A stretch of DNA of 64,000 nt, from the NCBI GenBank assembly GCA_944323755.1, contig CALUTR010000006.1, positions 1 to 64,000 of the forward strand. Direction: 5' to 3'. The position numbers were made by a program, and so were the translations under genes. Origin of the DNA: an uncultured Helicobacteraceae bacterium (GTDB lineage: Bacteria > Campylobacterota > Campylobacteria > Campylobacterales > Helicobacteraceae). Positions 17,190-27,203 of the stretch are shown here, one piece after another. The first letter of the stretch is position 1. Each line of letters begins with the position of its first letter. The notes under the pieces are model-generated. The model worked only from the letters and a program-made list of their open reading frames with translations, did no database searches and was not told where the DNA came from.

Positions 17190-17900
17190 TCATTCCTTTA
17201 TAGCGATAAATGTCGCAAAATTCGCAAAACGAAAAATCATCTCGACACTACTAAAACCAACCTTTTTAAGCAATGCTATATTTTCTTCTTGTGTGTATGG
17301 AATAAGTATATTCTCTAGCGCTTCTCGTTTCTTGCTTATCTCTGTATTACTATAACCTTGATCTTTTTTAAAATTATGATAGATGTCTATTAATTCTTTA
17401 TCTAGCCATTTATTATGCGATATTAGCTTTTCACTCAAGATGAAAATACCATTTTGTGGAAGTGAATTGTGTATTTTAGATAGTAGATTCTCACGATTTA
17501 TAGGGCGAATAAACTGAAGTGTATAGTTTGATATAACAACATCAAAAGTAAAATCAAAATCTAAAATATCAGATTCTATGAATTCTATTTTCACACCATA
17601 AGCCCTAGCCTTTGATCTTGCAATATCTAGCATACTAGATGAATTATCAATACCAAATAGCGATACATCACTAAGATTCTGACTTAATTCTAACAAAAGA
17701 TTCCCAGTAGAGCAGCCAATATCGCACAATGAATGAAATTTTCTAGATTTTAAAATTTGTGTTATTAGATGAATATTATCACGATAATATGGGATTGATC
17801 TTGTAGCCATATCATCAAACACAGCAGCAACTTCACTATTAAATGAGAATTTTTGATTTATTTCTTTTTGGAAAATTGCATCGATATTATTATTTTTCAT
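17190..17900 (-). CDS. cmoA: Carboxy-S-adenosyl-L-methionine synthase CmoA
   Basis: CmoA converts SAM and prephenate to carboxy-SAM, used with CmoB for the cmo5U wobble modification of tRNA. The 236-residue protein carries the typical VAAVFDDMATRSIPYYRDNI block followed by a class I methyltransferase fold with CDIGCSTGNLLLEL. It lies one base after ribF and one before dapE. Confidence 0.9.
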   Translation of the reverse strand: MKNNNIDAIFQKEINQKFSFNSEVAAVFDDMATRSIPYYRDNIHLITQILKSRKFHSLCDIGCSTGNLLLELSQNLSDVSLFGIDNSSSMLDIARSKARAYGVKIEFIESDILDFDFTFDVVISNYTLQFIRPINRENLLSKIHNSLPQNGIFILSEKLISHNKWLDKELIDIYHNFKKDQGYSNTEISKKREALENILIPYTQEENIALLKKVGFSSVEMIFRFANFATFIAIKE

Positions 17901-17901
17901 T

Positions 17902-18768
17902 TTATACTATCTGTGAGAAATTCTGTGCTTCTAATACACTTCTAGCTATATTTATATCTGTGCTAATTTGTGCTTTTAATGACGCTAGATCATCAAACTT
18001 TTTATTATCTCTAATTTTTTCTACAAAAAATATTTCAAGCATATTTGGCGAATCTTGTATATCTTTATCAATTATGTGTGTCTCAATTGCAAAACTCATA
18101 TTCGTACTCAACCTATACCCTATAAATGAAATGGATTGAAAAAAATTATCTTTTAGCTTTATATATGATGCATACACACCATCTTTTGGCAATATATATT
18201 CATCTGCTTTGATATTTATCGTTGGAAACAGCTCTTCCTTTCCGATCCCTTGACCTTTTACAACCTCACCTTCTATTGAATAAAATCTACCAAGAAGCTT
18301 ATTTGCAAGGACAATATCTCCGCTTAAAATATATCTTTTGATATATGATGAATGGATTGGGATTCCATTGATGCTCATTTCATCAATTATAGTAGTATGA
18401 AAATCTGAAATATGTTGTATATCTAAGGCGCTACAAGATCGATTTTTACCAAATTTAAAATCACTGCCAACTATAATAGATCGCAAACAAGGAAGTTTAG
18501 ATCGCAAAAAATTCAAAAATTCTACACCACTTAAATGACTGATTTCATCAAAATCAATATAGTAAATCTCATTTTGAATGTAATCTTTGCGCTTCGCATA
18601 AGGCACTATAAATTTATTGTCTAAATATGGCATTTTTATCAACAATACTATTCCATTTGATTCTAGTTTATTTAATATAGCTTTATGCGCTAAATGCATA
18701 CTATCAAATTTACCAATAGCAATAGATTTAGCACTAGCGTTTTTTGATATTGATGAAAATTTCTTCAT
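17902..18768 (-). CDS. ribF: Riboflavin kinase / FAD synthetase
   Basis: RibF makes FMN and FAD from riboflavin. The N-terminal nucleotidyltransferase domain shows AIGKFDSMHLAHKAIL (HxGH-like) near residue 16 and GSDFKFGKNRS. The C-terminal riboflavin kinase domain shows VKGQGIGKEELFPTINI and GVYASYIKL. The length of 288 residues is slightly short. Its start overlaps the tlyA end by 35 bases, so translation is probably coupled. The tlyA-ribF order is also seen in H. pylori. Confidence 0.93.
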   Translation of the reverse strand: MKKFSSISKNASAKSIAIGKFDSMHLAHKAILNKLESNGIVLLIKMPYLDNKFIVPYAKRKDYIQNEIYYIDFDEISHLSGVEFLNFLRSKLPCLRSIIVGSDFKFGKNRSCSALDIQHISDFHTTIIDEMSINGIPIHSSYIKRYILSGDIVLANKLLGRFYSIEGEVVKGQGIGKEELFPTINIKADEYILPKDGVYASYIKLKDNFFQSISFIGYRLSTNMSFAIETHIIDKDIQDSPNMLEIFFVEKIRDNKKFDDLASLKAQISTDINIARSVLEAQNFSQIV

Positions 18769-19441
18769 TCCCCTCTTTTCCCTTTAATGCAGAAGATTCT
18801 ACATTTAATACTTCAAAACCATACTGCATTATTAATATCAATAAATCATCTAATGCAGAATCTATTGCATCTTTTTGGATTACTACGCCCTTTTTGTTAC
18901 GTTTAGCAACTCTACCAACTTCAAATTGCGGCTTAAATAACAAAAGTGCCTCTCCGCCCAACAATCTAAAAATGGAATCTAAAATATGCTTAATAGATAT
19001 AAAAGACACATCACATACGATAAAATCAAATAATTCAGTACTTTTAAAATCCCTAATATCACACGATTCAAAAAGTTTGATCTTTGGATTGCATTTTAAT
19101 GAAATATCTAACTGATCTCTTCCGACATCAACACAAGTAACACTCTTTGCATTGTATTTTAATAAAACTTGAGTAAATCCACCCTTAGAACTACCAATAT
19201 CCAACACATTCATATCACTAAAATCTAAATGATGAGCCCTAATGTAAGAATTTAGCTTTTCACCAGATCGACTTACAAAAATCTCTTTTAATATCTCGAT
19301 ACTACAATTTGAATCAACAATAAAACTAGGTTTTGAGATGATTCTACCATCGACTTTAATAAAATTATTTTTGATTAATTCACTAGCCTTATTTCTACTT
19401 GTAACAAAATTATTAATAACCAAAAAACTATCCAATCTCAT
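18734..19441 (-). CDS. tlyA: TlyA-family rRNA methyltransferase / hemolysin homologue
   Basis: TlyA proteins 2'-O-methylate rRNA and have also been described as hemolysins. The N-terminal S4-like RNA-binding domain starts MRLDSFLVINNFVTSRNKA. The Rossmann methyltransferase domain shows LDIGSSKGGFTQVLLKYNAKSV and FIVCDVSFISIKHIL. I chose ATG 19441 because the S4 domain begins there, although the frame is open to 19483. It is the first gene of a nine-gene operon reaching to the AEC transporter and is divergent from the glycosyltransferase at 19497. Confidence 0.93.
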   Translation of the reverse strand: MRLDSFLVINNFVTSRNKASELIKNNFIKVDGRIISKPSFIVDSNCSIEILKEIFVSRSGEKLNSYIRAHHLDFSDMNVLDIGSSKGGFTQVLLKYNAKSVTCVDVGRDQLDISLKCNPKIKLFESCDIRDFKSTELFDFIVCDVSFISIKHILDSIFRLLGGEALLLFKPQFEVGRVAKRNKKGVVIQKDAIDSALDDLLILIMQYGFEVLNVESSALKGKEGNEEIFINIKKR

Positions 19442-19465
19442 TGTGATATTGTAACTTGAATCTGC

Positions 19466-19488
19466 TATAATTTGATAGCACACTTAAG
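19466..19488 (+). promoter_or_regulatory. Probable promoter -10 and RBS of the phase-variable glycosyltransferase
   Basis: A perfect TATAAT (19466-19471) preceded by GC forms a sigma-70 type -10 element. TAAGG (19484-19488) lies about eight bases before the ATG at 19497. The leader would be very short. No clear -35 is needed in Helicobacter promoters. Confidence 0.55.
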
Positions 19489-19496
19489 GTAAAAAT

Positions 19497-20704
19497 ATGA
19501 ATGACAATCCACTAATTGGTGTTGTAGTACCAATATATAATGTAGAAAAATATCTAAAAGAATGCCTAGATTCAATCATTAATCAAACTTACAAAAATTT
19601 AAAAATCTTACTTATAAATGACGGAAGCACAGATAATTCACTTGATATTGCAAAACAATATGCAATAAAAGACAATAGAATAATGATAATAAATAAACAA
19701 AATGGCGGTGTTGGATCTGCTAGAAATGCAGGTATTGATTATTTTTGTAATTCATATCAATTACAATATAACGCAAATGGGGGGGGGGGTTGCATTCATT
19801 TAATATAAAGAATCATAACCCATATGATATACAAAGCATCTATCAAGCAGAAAATAAAGATGATGCAAAAGAGATTGATTATATTATTTTTATTGATCCT
19901 GATGATTATTGGGAATTAAATTGCATAGAACAATGCTTAAAATACATTCAAAACAAAGATCACAATATAGATATAGTCTGGTTTGAACATAATAGCATTT
20001 ATGATGGAGTAGAAGCAAAACCGACAACACAGCTAAGGCAAGTAGAAAATACGATTCTAACGCCAATTGATCTAATAAATGAATATTCAAAATATAAAAT
20101 TGTATTTTTCTGTGCTACAAACAATATATTTACAAAATTTAAACTCATAAAAGACAATAATATATGCTACATAAACAATATAATATATGAAGATGTATTT
20201 TTTGGGATTGCACTAGTGCTAAATAAGGCAAATAAAATCTATCAAACAAACAAAAAATTATACAACTATAGAGTAAGACCAAATAGCATAACAACCACAA
20301 CAAATATAAATAATATCAATCTTCTATCAACACAAACAAGGCAAGAATACTGCAAATTCAAAACAAAGAATCTAAATGAAGCAAAAGAGCTATTTAATGC
20401 GGCTTGTATGAGCATCACAGCGATAAAAACAATAGAATATTTAAACAAAAATCCAAGAAACAAAGATGCAATCATAGGACAATTTATGCGCTGGCTATGT
20501 TCATTTATCCCAAAATATTTAGAATCAAAAAATGATCCTTATTGTTTAATCTCAAAGTTTGATATACTAAAACCATATATTTCTACTTGCCATTATCACA
20601 CGAAACTAGCTATCAAATACCCAATGCAATATAGATTATTTGCAAAACAAATATCAAAAATTATACAAATGGCAAGATTTATAAAAAGAAAATTAAAACA
20701 CTAA
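19497..20704 (+). CDS. Phase-variable family 2 glycosyltransferase, OFF in this sequence (G11 tract)
   Basis: The first part (19497-19808, 103 residues) is a typical GT2 start: VVVPIYNVEKYLKECLDSIINQ, LINDGSTDNSLDIA and NGGVGSARNAGID. At the G11 tract (19779-19789) the frame changes and soon stops. The remainder, from codon TTG 19790 to 20704, continues the same domain with YIIFIDPDDYWELNCIE, the metal-binding DxDD region, and a C-terminal helical part. With G12 or G9 the two parts form one protein of about 402 residues. In the sequenced state no complete enzyme is made unless slippage occurs during transcription or translation. It converges with manC, one base apart. The sugar added is unknown. 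Confidence 0.85.
19779..19789 (+). repeat. Homopolymeric G11 tract, phase-variation switch
   Basis: Eleven G are the longest homopolymer of this kind in the window. G12 or G9 restores one reading frame through the GT2 gene; G11 does not. It lies just before the part encoding the DxDD catalytic region, so the OFF product has no active site. Confidence 0.92.
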
Positions 20705-20705
20705 T

Positions 20706-22076
20706 CTATTTTCTATTAAAATCATCTTCTAATCTTACTATATCATCTTCACCAAGATACTCTCCAACCTGCACTTCAATCATCACTAAATCAATTTTTC
20801 CGGGATTTTCTAATCTATGTATCTGCCCCATTGGAATATATGTGCTTTCATTTGCTTTTAGAAAAAATTCCTCATCACCAAGCGTTACAACTGCGCTACC
20901 ACTTACAACAATCCAATGCTCACTTCTATGAAAATGCTTTTGTAAACTCAAGCGCTTTTTTGGTTTTACAACGATTTTTTTGATTTTATAGTTCTGCGCA
21001 TCAAGCAACACGCTATAGCTACCCCAAGGTCTATATGCAGTGCTGTGAATCTGTGCTAATGGGCTATTACTTGATTTTAAAATCTTTACAACATCTTTTA
21101 TTTTTTGACTTTCCCCGACCTTGCTAACAAGAAGTGAATCTGCCGTATCAACAACTATTAAGTCATCTACACCAACTGCAGCTGTAAGCTTATTTGATAT
21201 GATGAAATTATTTGTAGAATCTATAGCTATGAGCTCGGAATTTGTAGAGTTATTATTTGAATCTTTTGGATACTCTTCTTTTAGTGCATCAAAACTACCT
21301 AAATCATTCCAGCTAAAATCAGCTTTGACAAGCTTTAATTTCTTAGATTTTTCCATAATCGCATAATCAATACTAATCTCTTCAATATCAATACAATCTT
21401 CTGCTTTAATCCTTAAGAAACTATCAGAATTAACAGCAGAATCTAAAGCTATTTTGCATTGATTTAATAATTCTGGCTTATAAGTTTTAAATTCATCAAT
21501 CAAAACACCAGCTTTGAAGCAAAACATTCCACTATTCCAATAATAATTTCCATCATCTAAATATCGCTCTGCAGTGTCTTTATCAGGCTTTTCAAAAAAT
21601 TCTATACTATTTTTCCCATCTTTTATGTATCCATATCCCGTATTTGGCGATGTTGGTTTAATACCAAACACCACAATATTGCCATTATTTGCTAAATCTT
21701 TTGCCTCTAAAATTGCATTTTTATATGATTGCATATTTTTGATTATATGATCACTTGGAAGTGCAAGTATAATATCATCAGAATTCGCATTTAATGCTAC
21801 AAACAAAAGTGCTGCGGCTGTATTTTTTGAAATACTCTCTAAAATATAATTGAATTCCGTATTTTTTGCATTGATTTTTCCTATCTCATCTAGTGCTAAA
21901 AAATAATGCTTATCATTTGTTACAACACAAAATTTATCGCTAAAATCGAGATTCCGTAGAATCGTCTGCTGAAAGAGTGATTCATTTATTAATGATACAA
22001 ATTGCTTTGGCATTAACTCTCTTGAAAGCGGCCAAAGTCTCGTGCCACTACCACCACATAAAATTGCTACAATCAT
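20706..22076 (-). CDS. manC: Mannose-1-phosphate guanylyltransferase / mannose-6-phosphate isomerase
   Basis: This 456-residue bifunctional enzyme makes GDP-mannose, from which GDP-fucose is derived. The N-terminal guanylyltransferase domain has LCGGSGTRLWPLSRELMPKQF, and FFEKPDKDTAERYL in the middle. The C-terminal cupin (type II isomerase) domain has YKIKKIVVKPKKRLSLQKHF and HRSEHWIVVSGSA with metal-binding histidines. GDP-fucose genes gmd and fcl are not in this window but would link this gene to futC. It converges with the phase-variable glycosyltransferase. Confidence 0.93.
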   Translation of the reverse strand: MIVAILCGGSGTRLWPLSRELMPKQFVSLINESLFQQTILRNLDFSDKFCVVTNDKHYFLALDEIGKINAKNTEFNYILESISKNTAAALLFVALNANSDDIILALPSDHIIKNMQSYKNAILEAKDLANNGNIVVFGIKPTSPNTGYGYIKDGKNSIEFFEKPDKDTAERYLDDGNYYWNSGMFCFKAGVLIDEFKTYKPELLNQCKIALDSAVNSDSFLRIKAEDCIDIEEISIDYAIMEKSKKLKLVKADFSWNDLGSFDALKEEYPKDSNNNSTNSELIAIDSTNNFIISNKLTAAVGVDDLIVVDTADSLLVSKVGESQKIKDVVKILKSSNSPLAQIHSTAYRPWGSYSVLLDAQNYKIKKIVVKPKKRLSLQKHFHRSEHWIVVSGSAVVTLGDEEFFLKANESTYIPMGQIHRLENPGKIDLVMIEVQVGEYLGEDDIVRLEDDFNRK

Positions 22077-22150
22077 TTAGAATCCTTCAAGATGTGAAAT
22101 AAAGATTTAAGATTCTAGTATTTTAAAATTAATTTTAGATTGCAAAATGA

Positions 22151-23047
22151 TTATTTTACAAGGTTTGCAAACTTATCTAAAACAGCCATTCTTATAAACA
22201 CACCATTTGATACTTGATCTAAGACCTTACACCTGCTATCTTTTAGCATTTCATCATCAATATCTATATTTCTATGAACTGGACCAGGGTGCATCACTAT
22301 AACATCTCTATCTCCTATTAAATCTTTTGTAATGCAAAATAAAGAAGCATAATCCTTTAATGAACTATAAATTTGATAATTATGTCTTTCAGTTTGCGTT
22401 CTAAGGCTCATAATAACATCGCAATCATCAATACAAGATTTTATATTATCTACTTTTTTTAGATTCTCCTCTTGGTTAAATAAACTTTCGAAATGAGGTG
22501 GCGCAACCAAAATCACTTTCATTCCAAGCCGTCTAAACAAATCTATACCACTTGTTGCAACTCTAGAATTCACTATATCACCTACAATTGCAATTCTTTT
22601 GCCATCTAAATCACCAAAATGCAATTTCATTGTCATTGCATCAAGTAATGCCTGAGTCGGATGTGCGTGCGCTCCATCACCACCATTAATAATAGGGCAA
22701 GATACATATCGCGCAAGATATTCCCCAGCCCCAGCATTGCTATGTCTAATGATAATTGCATTTGGATTCATAGCATTAATATTTGATGCAGTATCTGCTA
22801 TCGTCTCACCTTTTGAAGTGGAGCTTTTATGCACATCAAGCCTAACTACCTTTGCACCAAGTCTCTTTGCTGCGATTTCAAAGCTACTTAGAGTGCGCGT
22901 TGAATTTTCAAAAAAAATCGTAATGATAAGCTTATCTAGCAAAGTTTGTGGAATCTCATTGCTATGTTTATATTCTATTGCTTTACTTATAATATTATTA
23001 ATGGTTTCTAAATCCAAATCTTGAGTGCTAAGTAGGTGCCGTAACAT
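22151..23047 (-). CDS. pyrB: Aspartate carbamoyltransferase catalytic subunit
   Basis: PyrB joins carbamoyl phosphate to aspartate in pyrimidine synthesis. Visible motifs are [21 protein letters not shown] (carbamoyl phosphate binding), [16 protein letters not shown], and [16 protein letters not shown] chose ATG 23047 ([12 protein letters not shown]) because AAGGG lies five bases upstream. The frame is open to 23080, but that stretch does not resemble the family. The lipoprotein gene upstream is divergent, as next to pyrB in H. pylori. Confidence 0.95.
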   Translation of the reverse strand: MLRHLLSTQDLDLETINNIISKAIEYKHSNEIPQTLLDKLIITIFFENSTRTLSSFEIAAKRLGAKVVRLDVHKSSTSKGETIADTASNINAMNPNAIIIRHSNAGAGEYLARYVSCPIINGGDGAHAHPTQALLDAMTMKLHFGDLDGKRIAIVGDIVNSRVATSGIDLFRRLGMKVILVAPPHFESLFNQEENLKKVDNIKSCIDDCDVIMSLRTQTERHNYQIYSSLKDYASLFCITKDLIGDRDVIVMHPGPVHRNIDIDDEMLKDSRCKVLDQVSNGVFIRMAVLDKFANLVK

Positions 23048-23110
23048 CATAACCCTTAAACAAAAAGATGTTAAAATCATACCAAAATGCCATTTAAAAG
23101 AGTTTTGAAT

Positions 23111-23593
23111 TTGAAAAATATTTTTATTATGTTATGTTTTTTATTTAATGGATGTGGGATCTATAATAACAGCTTCAAGCCAGAAGTATTAGCAGAAAAA
23201 AAGATGCTCTCAAGCAGAAAAGATGAAATCATACAGGATGATAAAGTAGCAATAGTTGCTATTGCAACATATTTAAACAATGTCAATCCAAGCATATATC
23301 ATACAAGAGAGTATTTTTTTATAGAAATTTTTAGCGAACTTGATATTCCATTTATAGATTATATGAAATTTAGTATTACGAACAATGAACGCTTTTTATG
23401 GGCAAGAGAAGTCAACAAAGATGAATTTGATGAAGTAATAAATGTATCAAATCGTTGGAGCAAAGCGTATTTAATAGCATTTAGTGATATCAATGAATAT
23501 GATAAAAAGAATCTAAAACTAAATTTAGAAATTGATAATATAGGTGAGATGGATTTTGATTTTGCATATCAAGTATTAGAAATACAGCTATGA
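23111..23593 (+). CDS. Putative lipoprotein next to pyrB (HP1085-like position)
   Basis: The protein has a lipoprotein signal peptide: [15 protein letters not shown] with the lipobox cysteine followed by GIYNNSF. I prefer TTG 23111, preceded by AAAAGAG with eight bases spacing, which places the positively charged residue next to the start; ATG 23087 is the alternative. The mature part (about 145 residues) is acidic and soluble, with the segments [19 protein letters not shown] and [20 protein letters not shown] do not recognise the fold. It is divergent from pyrB and ends at a hairpin terminator. Confidence 0.7.
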   Translation: MKNIFIMLCFLFNGCGIYNNSFKPEVLAEKKMLSSRKDEIIQDDKVAIVAIATYLNNVNPSIYHTREYFFIEIFSELDIPFIDYMKFSITNNERFLWAREVNKDEFDEVINVSNRWSKAYLIAFSDINEYDKKNLKLNLEIDNIGEMDFDFAYQVLEIQL

Positions 23594-23594
23594 T

Positions 23595-23615
23595 AAACCC
23601 TTTAAACAAGGGTTT
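23595..23615. terminator. Bidirectional hairpin terminator
   Basis: The arms AAACCCTT (23595-23602) and AAGGGTTT (23608-23615) form an 8-bp perfect stem with a 5-base loop, between the convergent lipoprotein and outer-membrane protein genes. Confidence 0.75.
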
Positions 23616-23624
23616 ATTTAGGAT

Positions 23625-24301
23625 TTAGAATTTATGACTATACCCTATCTGAACTATATAAGTAGTAAGTTTCGCACTACCAGATTGTTGCAATTGTGCA
23701 ATACTTGTCTTGTATTCATAATTTATCAATGGTATTTTTGCACTAAGAATAATGCTATTATTTGGATTAACATTAAACATAAATCCTACATTTACTGGTA
23801 CTGCAAGACCACCTTTTGCTTTCCCAGATACTACTGAAGAGCTATCACTAGAAGAAAAAGTCCATTTTGATTTAAAGAATGCATATCCTACACCGACACC
23901 AAAATACATACCAAATGAATCTACAAAATTAAAATAGTAATCTACATTAAAAGTGGCTAATTGATTAATGATATCAGCTTTTGTATCTGACTTAATAACT
24001 CCACTTGTCGGAGGCTTTATCGTAACACCCTTTCTACTTCCAAATGATTGGTTATAAATGTATTCAACATAATATCGCAAGCCGTGTTTATCGCTAATTG
24101 CTTGATTGCATCCTAGATCTACACTAGCAGCAAATCCAAATCCAGTTTTTGGTAAAACAGATGAAAAGTCTTTTAAAATTCCACTACAACTTGGTGTAGT
24201 AATTGGAACACCAGCATTAACACCTACAAATACACCGCTATTAGCACTCAAGCTAATGCTTGATAAAATGAAAAACCTAACAAATATAACTTTTTAGCCA
24301 T
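23625..24301 (-). CDS. Outer-membrane beta-barrel protein, frameshifted in the signal peptide
   Basis: The start ATG 24301 follows a GGAG site and encodes MAKKLYLLGF. The frame then shifts at a run of five T on the minus strand (A5, 24271-24275) and stops at ALA. In the other frame the gene continues to 23625 with a full beta-barrel: SANSGVFVGVNAGVP at the mature N-terminus, FVDSFGMYFGVGVGYAFF, and a terminal strand YIVQIGYSHKF ending in phenylalanine. With six T the signal peptide would read LLGFFILSSISLSANSG, a perfect Sec signal, and the protein would be 225 residues. The run is short, so this could be a mutation, a sequencing error or a switch. The family resembles small Helicobacter outer-membrane proteins. 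Confidence 0.75.
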
Positions 24302-24372
24302 TTTTACTCCTTAATTTGAAATTTGAAGTTTGTCAATTTTCAATAAATAATATAAAAATAAGCTCATATTTT

Positions 24373-25242
24373 TCAAATACTATCATCATATGGATCAAGA
24401 TGAGACAATATTATCCATTTATATTCATTTGTTAGTTTTTCTATATCATTTTCTATAGTATTTGATATTGTGTGTGCATCAAGTAAAGAAATAGAATTAT
24501 CAAACACCAAATGATAAGACAAAAAGATCGTATTACCACTTATTCTACTTTTTAAATCGTGATAGCTTGTAATTTCGGTATTTTTATCTAAAATATCTAC
24601 AATACTTTTAAATAAATTATCATCAATTGCTCTATCAAGTAGCATAAAAAAGCCATTTTTTGCGATTTTAAAAGCATTGAAACAAATATAAATTCCAAGT
24701 AATCCACCAACGATACTATCAAATAACTCAAAACCACTAAATTTAACAATGATAAGCGAAATAATAATTGCTAGATTGCTAAGCAAGTCTGTCTTGTAAT
24801 GCAGTATTTCAGATTGCAAGATTAAATTATGATTCTTTCTTAGAGCAATCTTTAAATAAAATACAATCAATGCTGTCAAAATGATAGATACAATCATTAC
24901 AAACAAGCTTTGATTAATGCTAGAGACGCCCTCGTTATTTATGAATTTTAAAACAGATTGATAGATGATATAGATTCCAGATGCAAATATAAAAAGCCCT
25001 TCAAAAAACGATGCAAAGCCCTCTAGCTTTCCAAATCCGTAATTAAAATATCTATTTGATGGAGATTCTATTTTTTTAATAGCAAAAAAATTCAATAACG
25101 AAAACAAAACATCAAATAGCGAATCAAGCGCTGATGCAAGCACGACAACAGACCCACTAATCACACCAACAATAAGTTTTAATAAAGCTAATAAAAATGC
25201 AGTAAAACTAACAATCAATATTGTATGTTTTATAGCTAGCAA
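24373..25242 (-). CDS. Cation diffusion facilitator (CDF) transporter
   Basis: CDF proteins export divalent metals (Zn, Fe, Co, Ni, Cd) in exchange for protons. The 289-residue protein has six membrane segments and a cytoplasmic C-terminal domain. Metal-site motifs are ASALDSLFDVLFSLLNFFA (DxxxD in segment 2) and HYKTDLLSNLAIIISL (HxxxD in segment 5). The His-rich loop of some members is missing. It directly follows the antiporter gene with no gap, so the two are co-transcribed. The metal cannot be assigned. Confidence 0.85.
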   Translation of the reverse strand: MLAIKHTILIVSFTAFLLALLKLIVGVISGSVVVLASALDSLFDVLFSLLNFFAIKKIESPSNRYFNYGFGKLEGFASFFEGLFIFASGIYIIYQSVLKFINNEGVSSINQSLFVMIVSIILTALIVFYLKIALRKNHNLILQSEILHYKTDLLSNLAIIISLIIVKFSGFELFDSIVGGLLGIYICFNAFKIAKNGFFMLLDRAIDDNLFKSIVDILDKNTEITSYHDLKSRISGNTIFLSYHLVFDNSISLLDAHTISNTIENDIEKLTNEYKWIILSHLDPYDDSI

Positions 25243-26415
25243 CTATATCTCCTTTAACTTGGAATCCTCTGTAAAATGCAACATTATTTTAATAATAATC
25301 ATAAATAGTACAGCCTCAAGCATCGCGCTTAGAACAAAAGAATAATATTGTTCTTTTTGCAATGCACCAATATTTATTCCAAGAGTTGCAGTAGCAACAA
25401 GGAATGTAAGAGGCATCGCATCACTTAGTGCAAACAAAAACACTCCATTTGCCTTCTTGAAAAATGAATTAAACACGATGCTCGCTGCAATAAATCGAAT
25501 TGCAATCATAATAATACATATCTGCAACGCGTGCAACACAATACTTATATCAGTAAAAATTAGCTTAAAATCAAGTGTCGTTCCTATATAAACAAAAAAT
25601 AATGGTATTAAAAAACCAAAGCCAAATTCATTTAATTTATGATGCAATTCTTTTTTATATTTAAAAAAACTAGATATGATAAGCCCAGATAAAAATGCCC
25701 CAAGTGCCGGCTCAATATGCAATAATGAAACAATTACAACCATAATAAAAAATAACATCACACTATATCTAATATCTTGATTTGATTTACTTGAATCTGG
25801 TATTAAAAGCAGTCTCAAATCAGGAAACCACCAAAAAATAATGCTAAATACTTGAAATACAACAATCATAATGGCCAAAAATATAATCAAGATTCCAAGC
25901 GATTTATACAACTCATAACCAATCCCAAATGAATAATATCCATTTAAAAGAACAAGCATTAAAATACTTACTAACTCCCCTATAATGCCTATTTTAAGGC
26001 ATAAATTAAGCCAGTCATATTGTTTGCCATAATCTTGTATAAGCACCATAATCATACCAAGCGACATCACAGGAAATGCAACGATATAAATCACAGGTAA
26101 ATCAAGTGCTAAAATCACAACAAAAGTAATGGAGTAAAGTATGAAAAAATACATTGCAACTTGCTTTAAAAAGCTCTTCCCCATTGCTTTAAAACTTTTT
26201 AAATCAACTTCCATTCCAGCCAAAAACATCAAAAACAAAAATCCAATATGCGCTACTTCTTTGACAGAGTGAGATTCTATGATTATCCCCGTATTTACAG
26301 CTAATGCTCCAAGCAAAATCTCTACTACAACAACTGGAATCTTGATTAAATTATTTATCATTGGTGCAACAAAAACAAGCACTGAGATTACAGCAAAAAA
26401 TATCAAATCTTGCAT
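25243..26415 (-). CDS. Cation:proton antiporter (CPA2/KefB-like)
   Basis: This 390-residue membrane protein with about 11-12 hydrophobic segments fits the monovalent cation:proton antiporter-2 family (Na+ or K+/H+). Typical segments are GFLFLMFLAGMEVDLKSF and HIEPALGAFLSGLIISSFF. It has no C-terminal TrkA-N domain, unlike KefB. It overlaps purN by 13 bases and abuts the CDF gene. Confidence 0.8.
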   Translation of the reverse strand: MQDLIFFAVISVLVFVAPMINNLIKIPVVVVEILLGALAVNTGIIIESHSVKEVAHIGFLFLMFLAGMEVDLKSFKAMGKSFLKQVAMYFFILYSITFVVILALDLPVIYIVAFPVMSLGMIMVLIQDYGKQYDWLNLCLKIGIIGELVSILMLVLLNGYYSFGIGYELYKSLGILIIFLAIMIVVFQVFSIIFWWFPDLRLLLIPDSSKSNQDIRYSVMLFFIMVVIVSLLHIEPALGAFLSGLIISSFFKYKKELHHKLNEFGFGFLIPLFFVYIGTTLDFKLIFTDISIVLHALQICIIMIAIRFIAASIVFNSFFKKANGVFLFALSDAMPLTFLVATATLGINIGALQKEQYYSFVLSAMLEAVLFMIIIKIMLHFTEDSKLKEI

Positions 26416-26981
26416 TCTAAAAGCACCTTTAGCACTGCCTTTGGATAAATTTCATATTCTAAATTATGAATTCTATTTTCAAATGATTTTAAATCCTCAT
26501 TATCTATTTTTTTTAGCGTATCTTGATCGATTAATTCACCAGAATCAAGCTCACTGCTTACATAATGCACGCTCACACCCGCGACTTTCATATCACTTTG
26601 ATAAGATTCCACAATCGCATTAGCACCTTTAAATAATGGCAATATAGAAGGATGAATATTGATGATTTTATAAGCATTAATCACTTCATCGCCTAATATC
26701 CTCATAAATCCAGCCAAAACAACCAAATCTATACTATAAGGCTTTAAAATATCCAACAATTTCAAATCATAATTTTCTTTATTTTCTTTGCTTGATAAAA
26801 TCTCACATTTTAAACCAAGATTATTACATCTAGTGATTCCATATGCGTCTTTTCTGCTACTTATGGCGATTTTGAACTCGATTTTAACATCATTAAAAAT
26901 TTTATTATGCAATTTTAAATAAAGATTTTCTAAATTACTTCCATTTCCACTAAATAAAATCGCAATATTTTTTGCAACCAT
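26403..26981 (-). CDS. purN: Phosphoribosylglycinamide formyltransferase
   Basis: PurN transfers a formyl group from 10-formyl-THF to GAR in purine synthesis. Motifs are IAILFSGNGSNLENL at the N-terminus, VLAGFMRILGDEVI, and INIHPSILPLFKG with the catalytic Asn-His, then the Asp in SELDSGELIDQ. The 192-residue length is normal. It overlaps the downstream antiporter gene. Confidence 0.93.
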   Translation of the reverse strand: MVAKNIAILFSGNGSNLENLYLKLHNKIFNDVKIEFKIAISSRKDAYGITRCNNLGLKCEILSSKENKENYDLKLLDILKPYSIDLVVLAGFMRILGDEVINAYKIINIHPSILPLFKGANAIVESYQSDMKVAGVSVHYVSSELDSGELIDQDTLKKIDNEDLKSFENRIHNLEYEIYPKAVLKVLLECKI

Positions 26982-26984
26982 ATA

Positions 26985-27203
26985 TTAATAAAATAGCTCC
27001 CCTCGTGTCTTTTTAAGCCCCATAATAACTCTACAGATTGCTTTATAGTCGTATTCCTCATCATCACCTATATCATCTATTGCATTTTCATACGCTTTAA
27101 GCGCTTCTTGCATACAATCATCTTTTACACCAGAAATACTAAGTGCCGCCATTAAAATAGTGATAATCTCATCTAATAGCTCATTTTCATTTATCTTATC
27201 CAT
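26985..27203 (-). CDS. Small acidic protein of unknown function
   Basis: A 72-residue acidic, helical protein (MDKINENELLDEIITILMAAL, then ENAIDDIGDDEEYDY). I do not recognise it. It overlaps the end of the DHH phosphoesterase gene by 8 bases and is followed 3 bases later by purN, so it is probably translated as part of this operon. There is no signal peptide or metal motif. Confidence 0.65.
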   Translation of the reverse strand: MDKINENELLDEIITILMAALSISGVKDDCMQEALKAYENAIDDIGDDEEYDYKAICRVIMGLKKTRGELFY

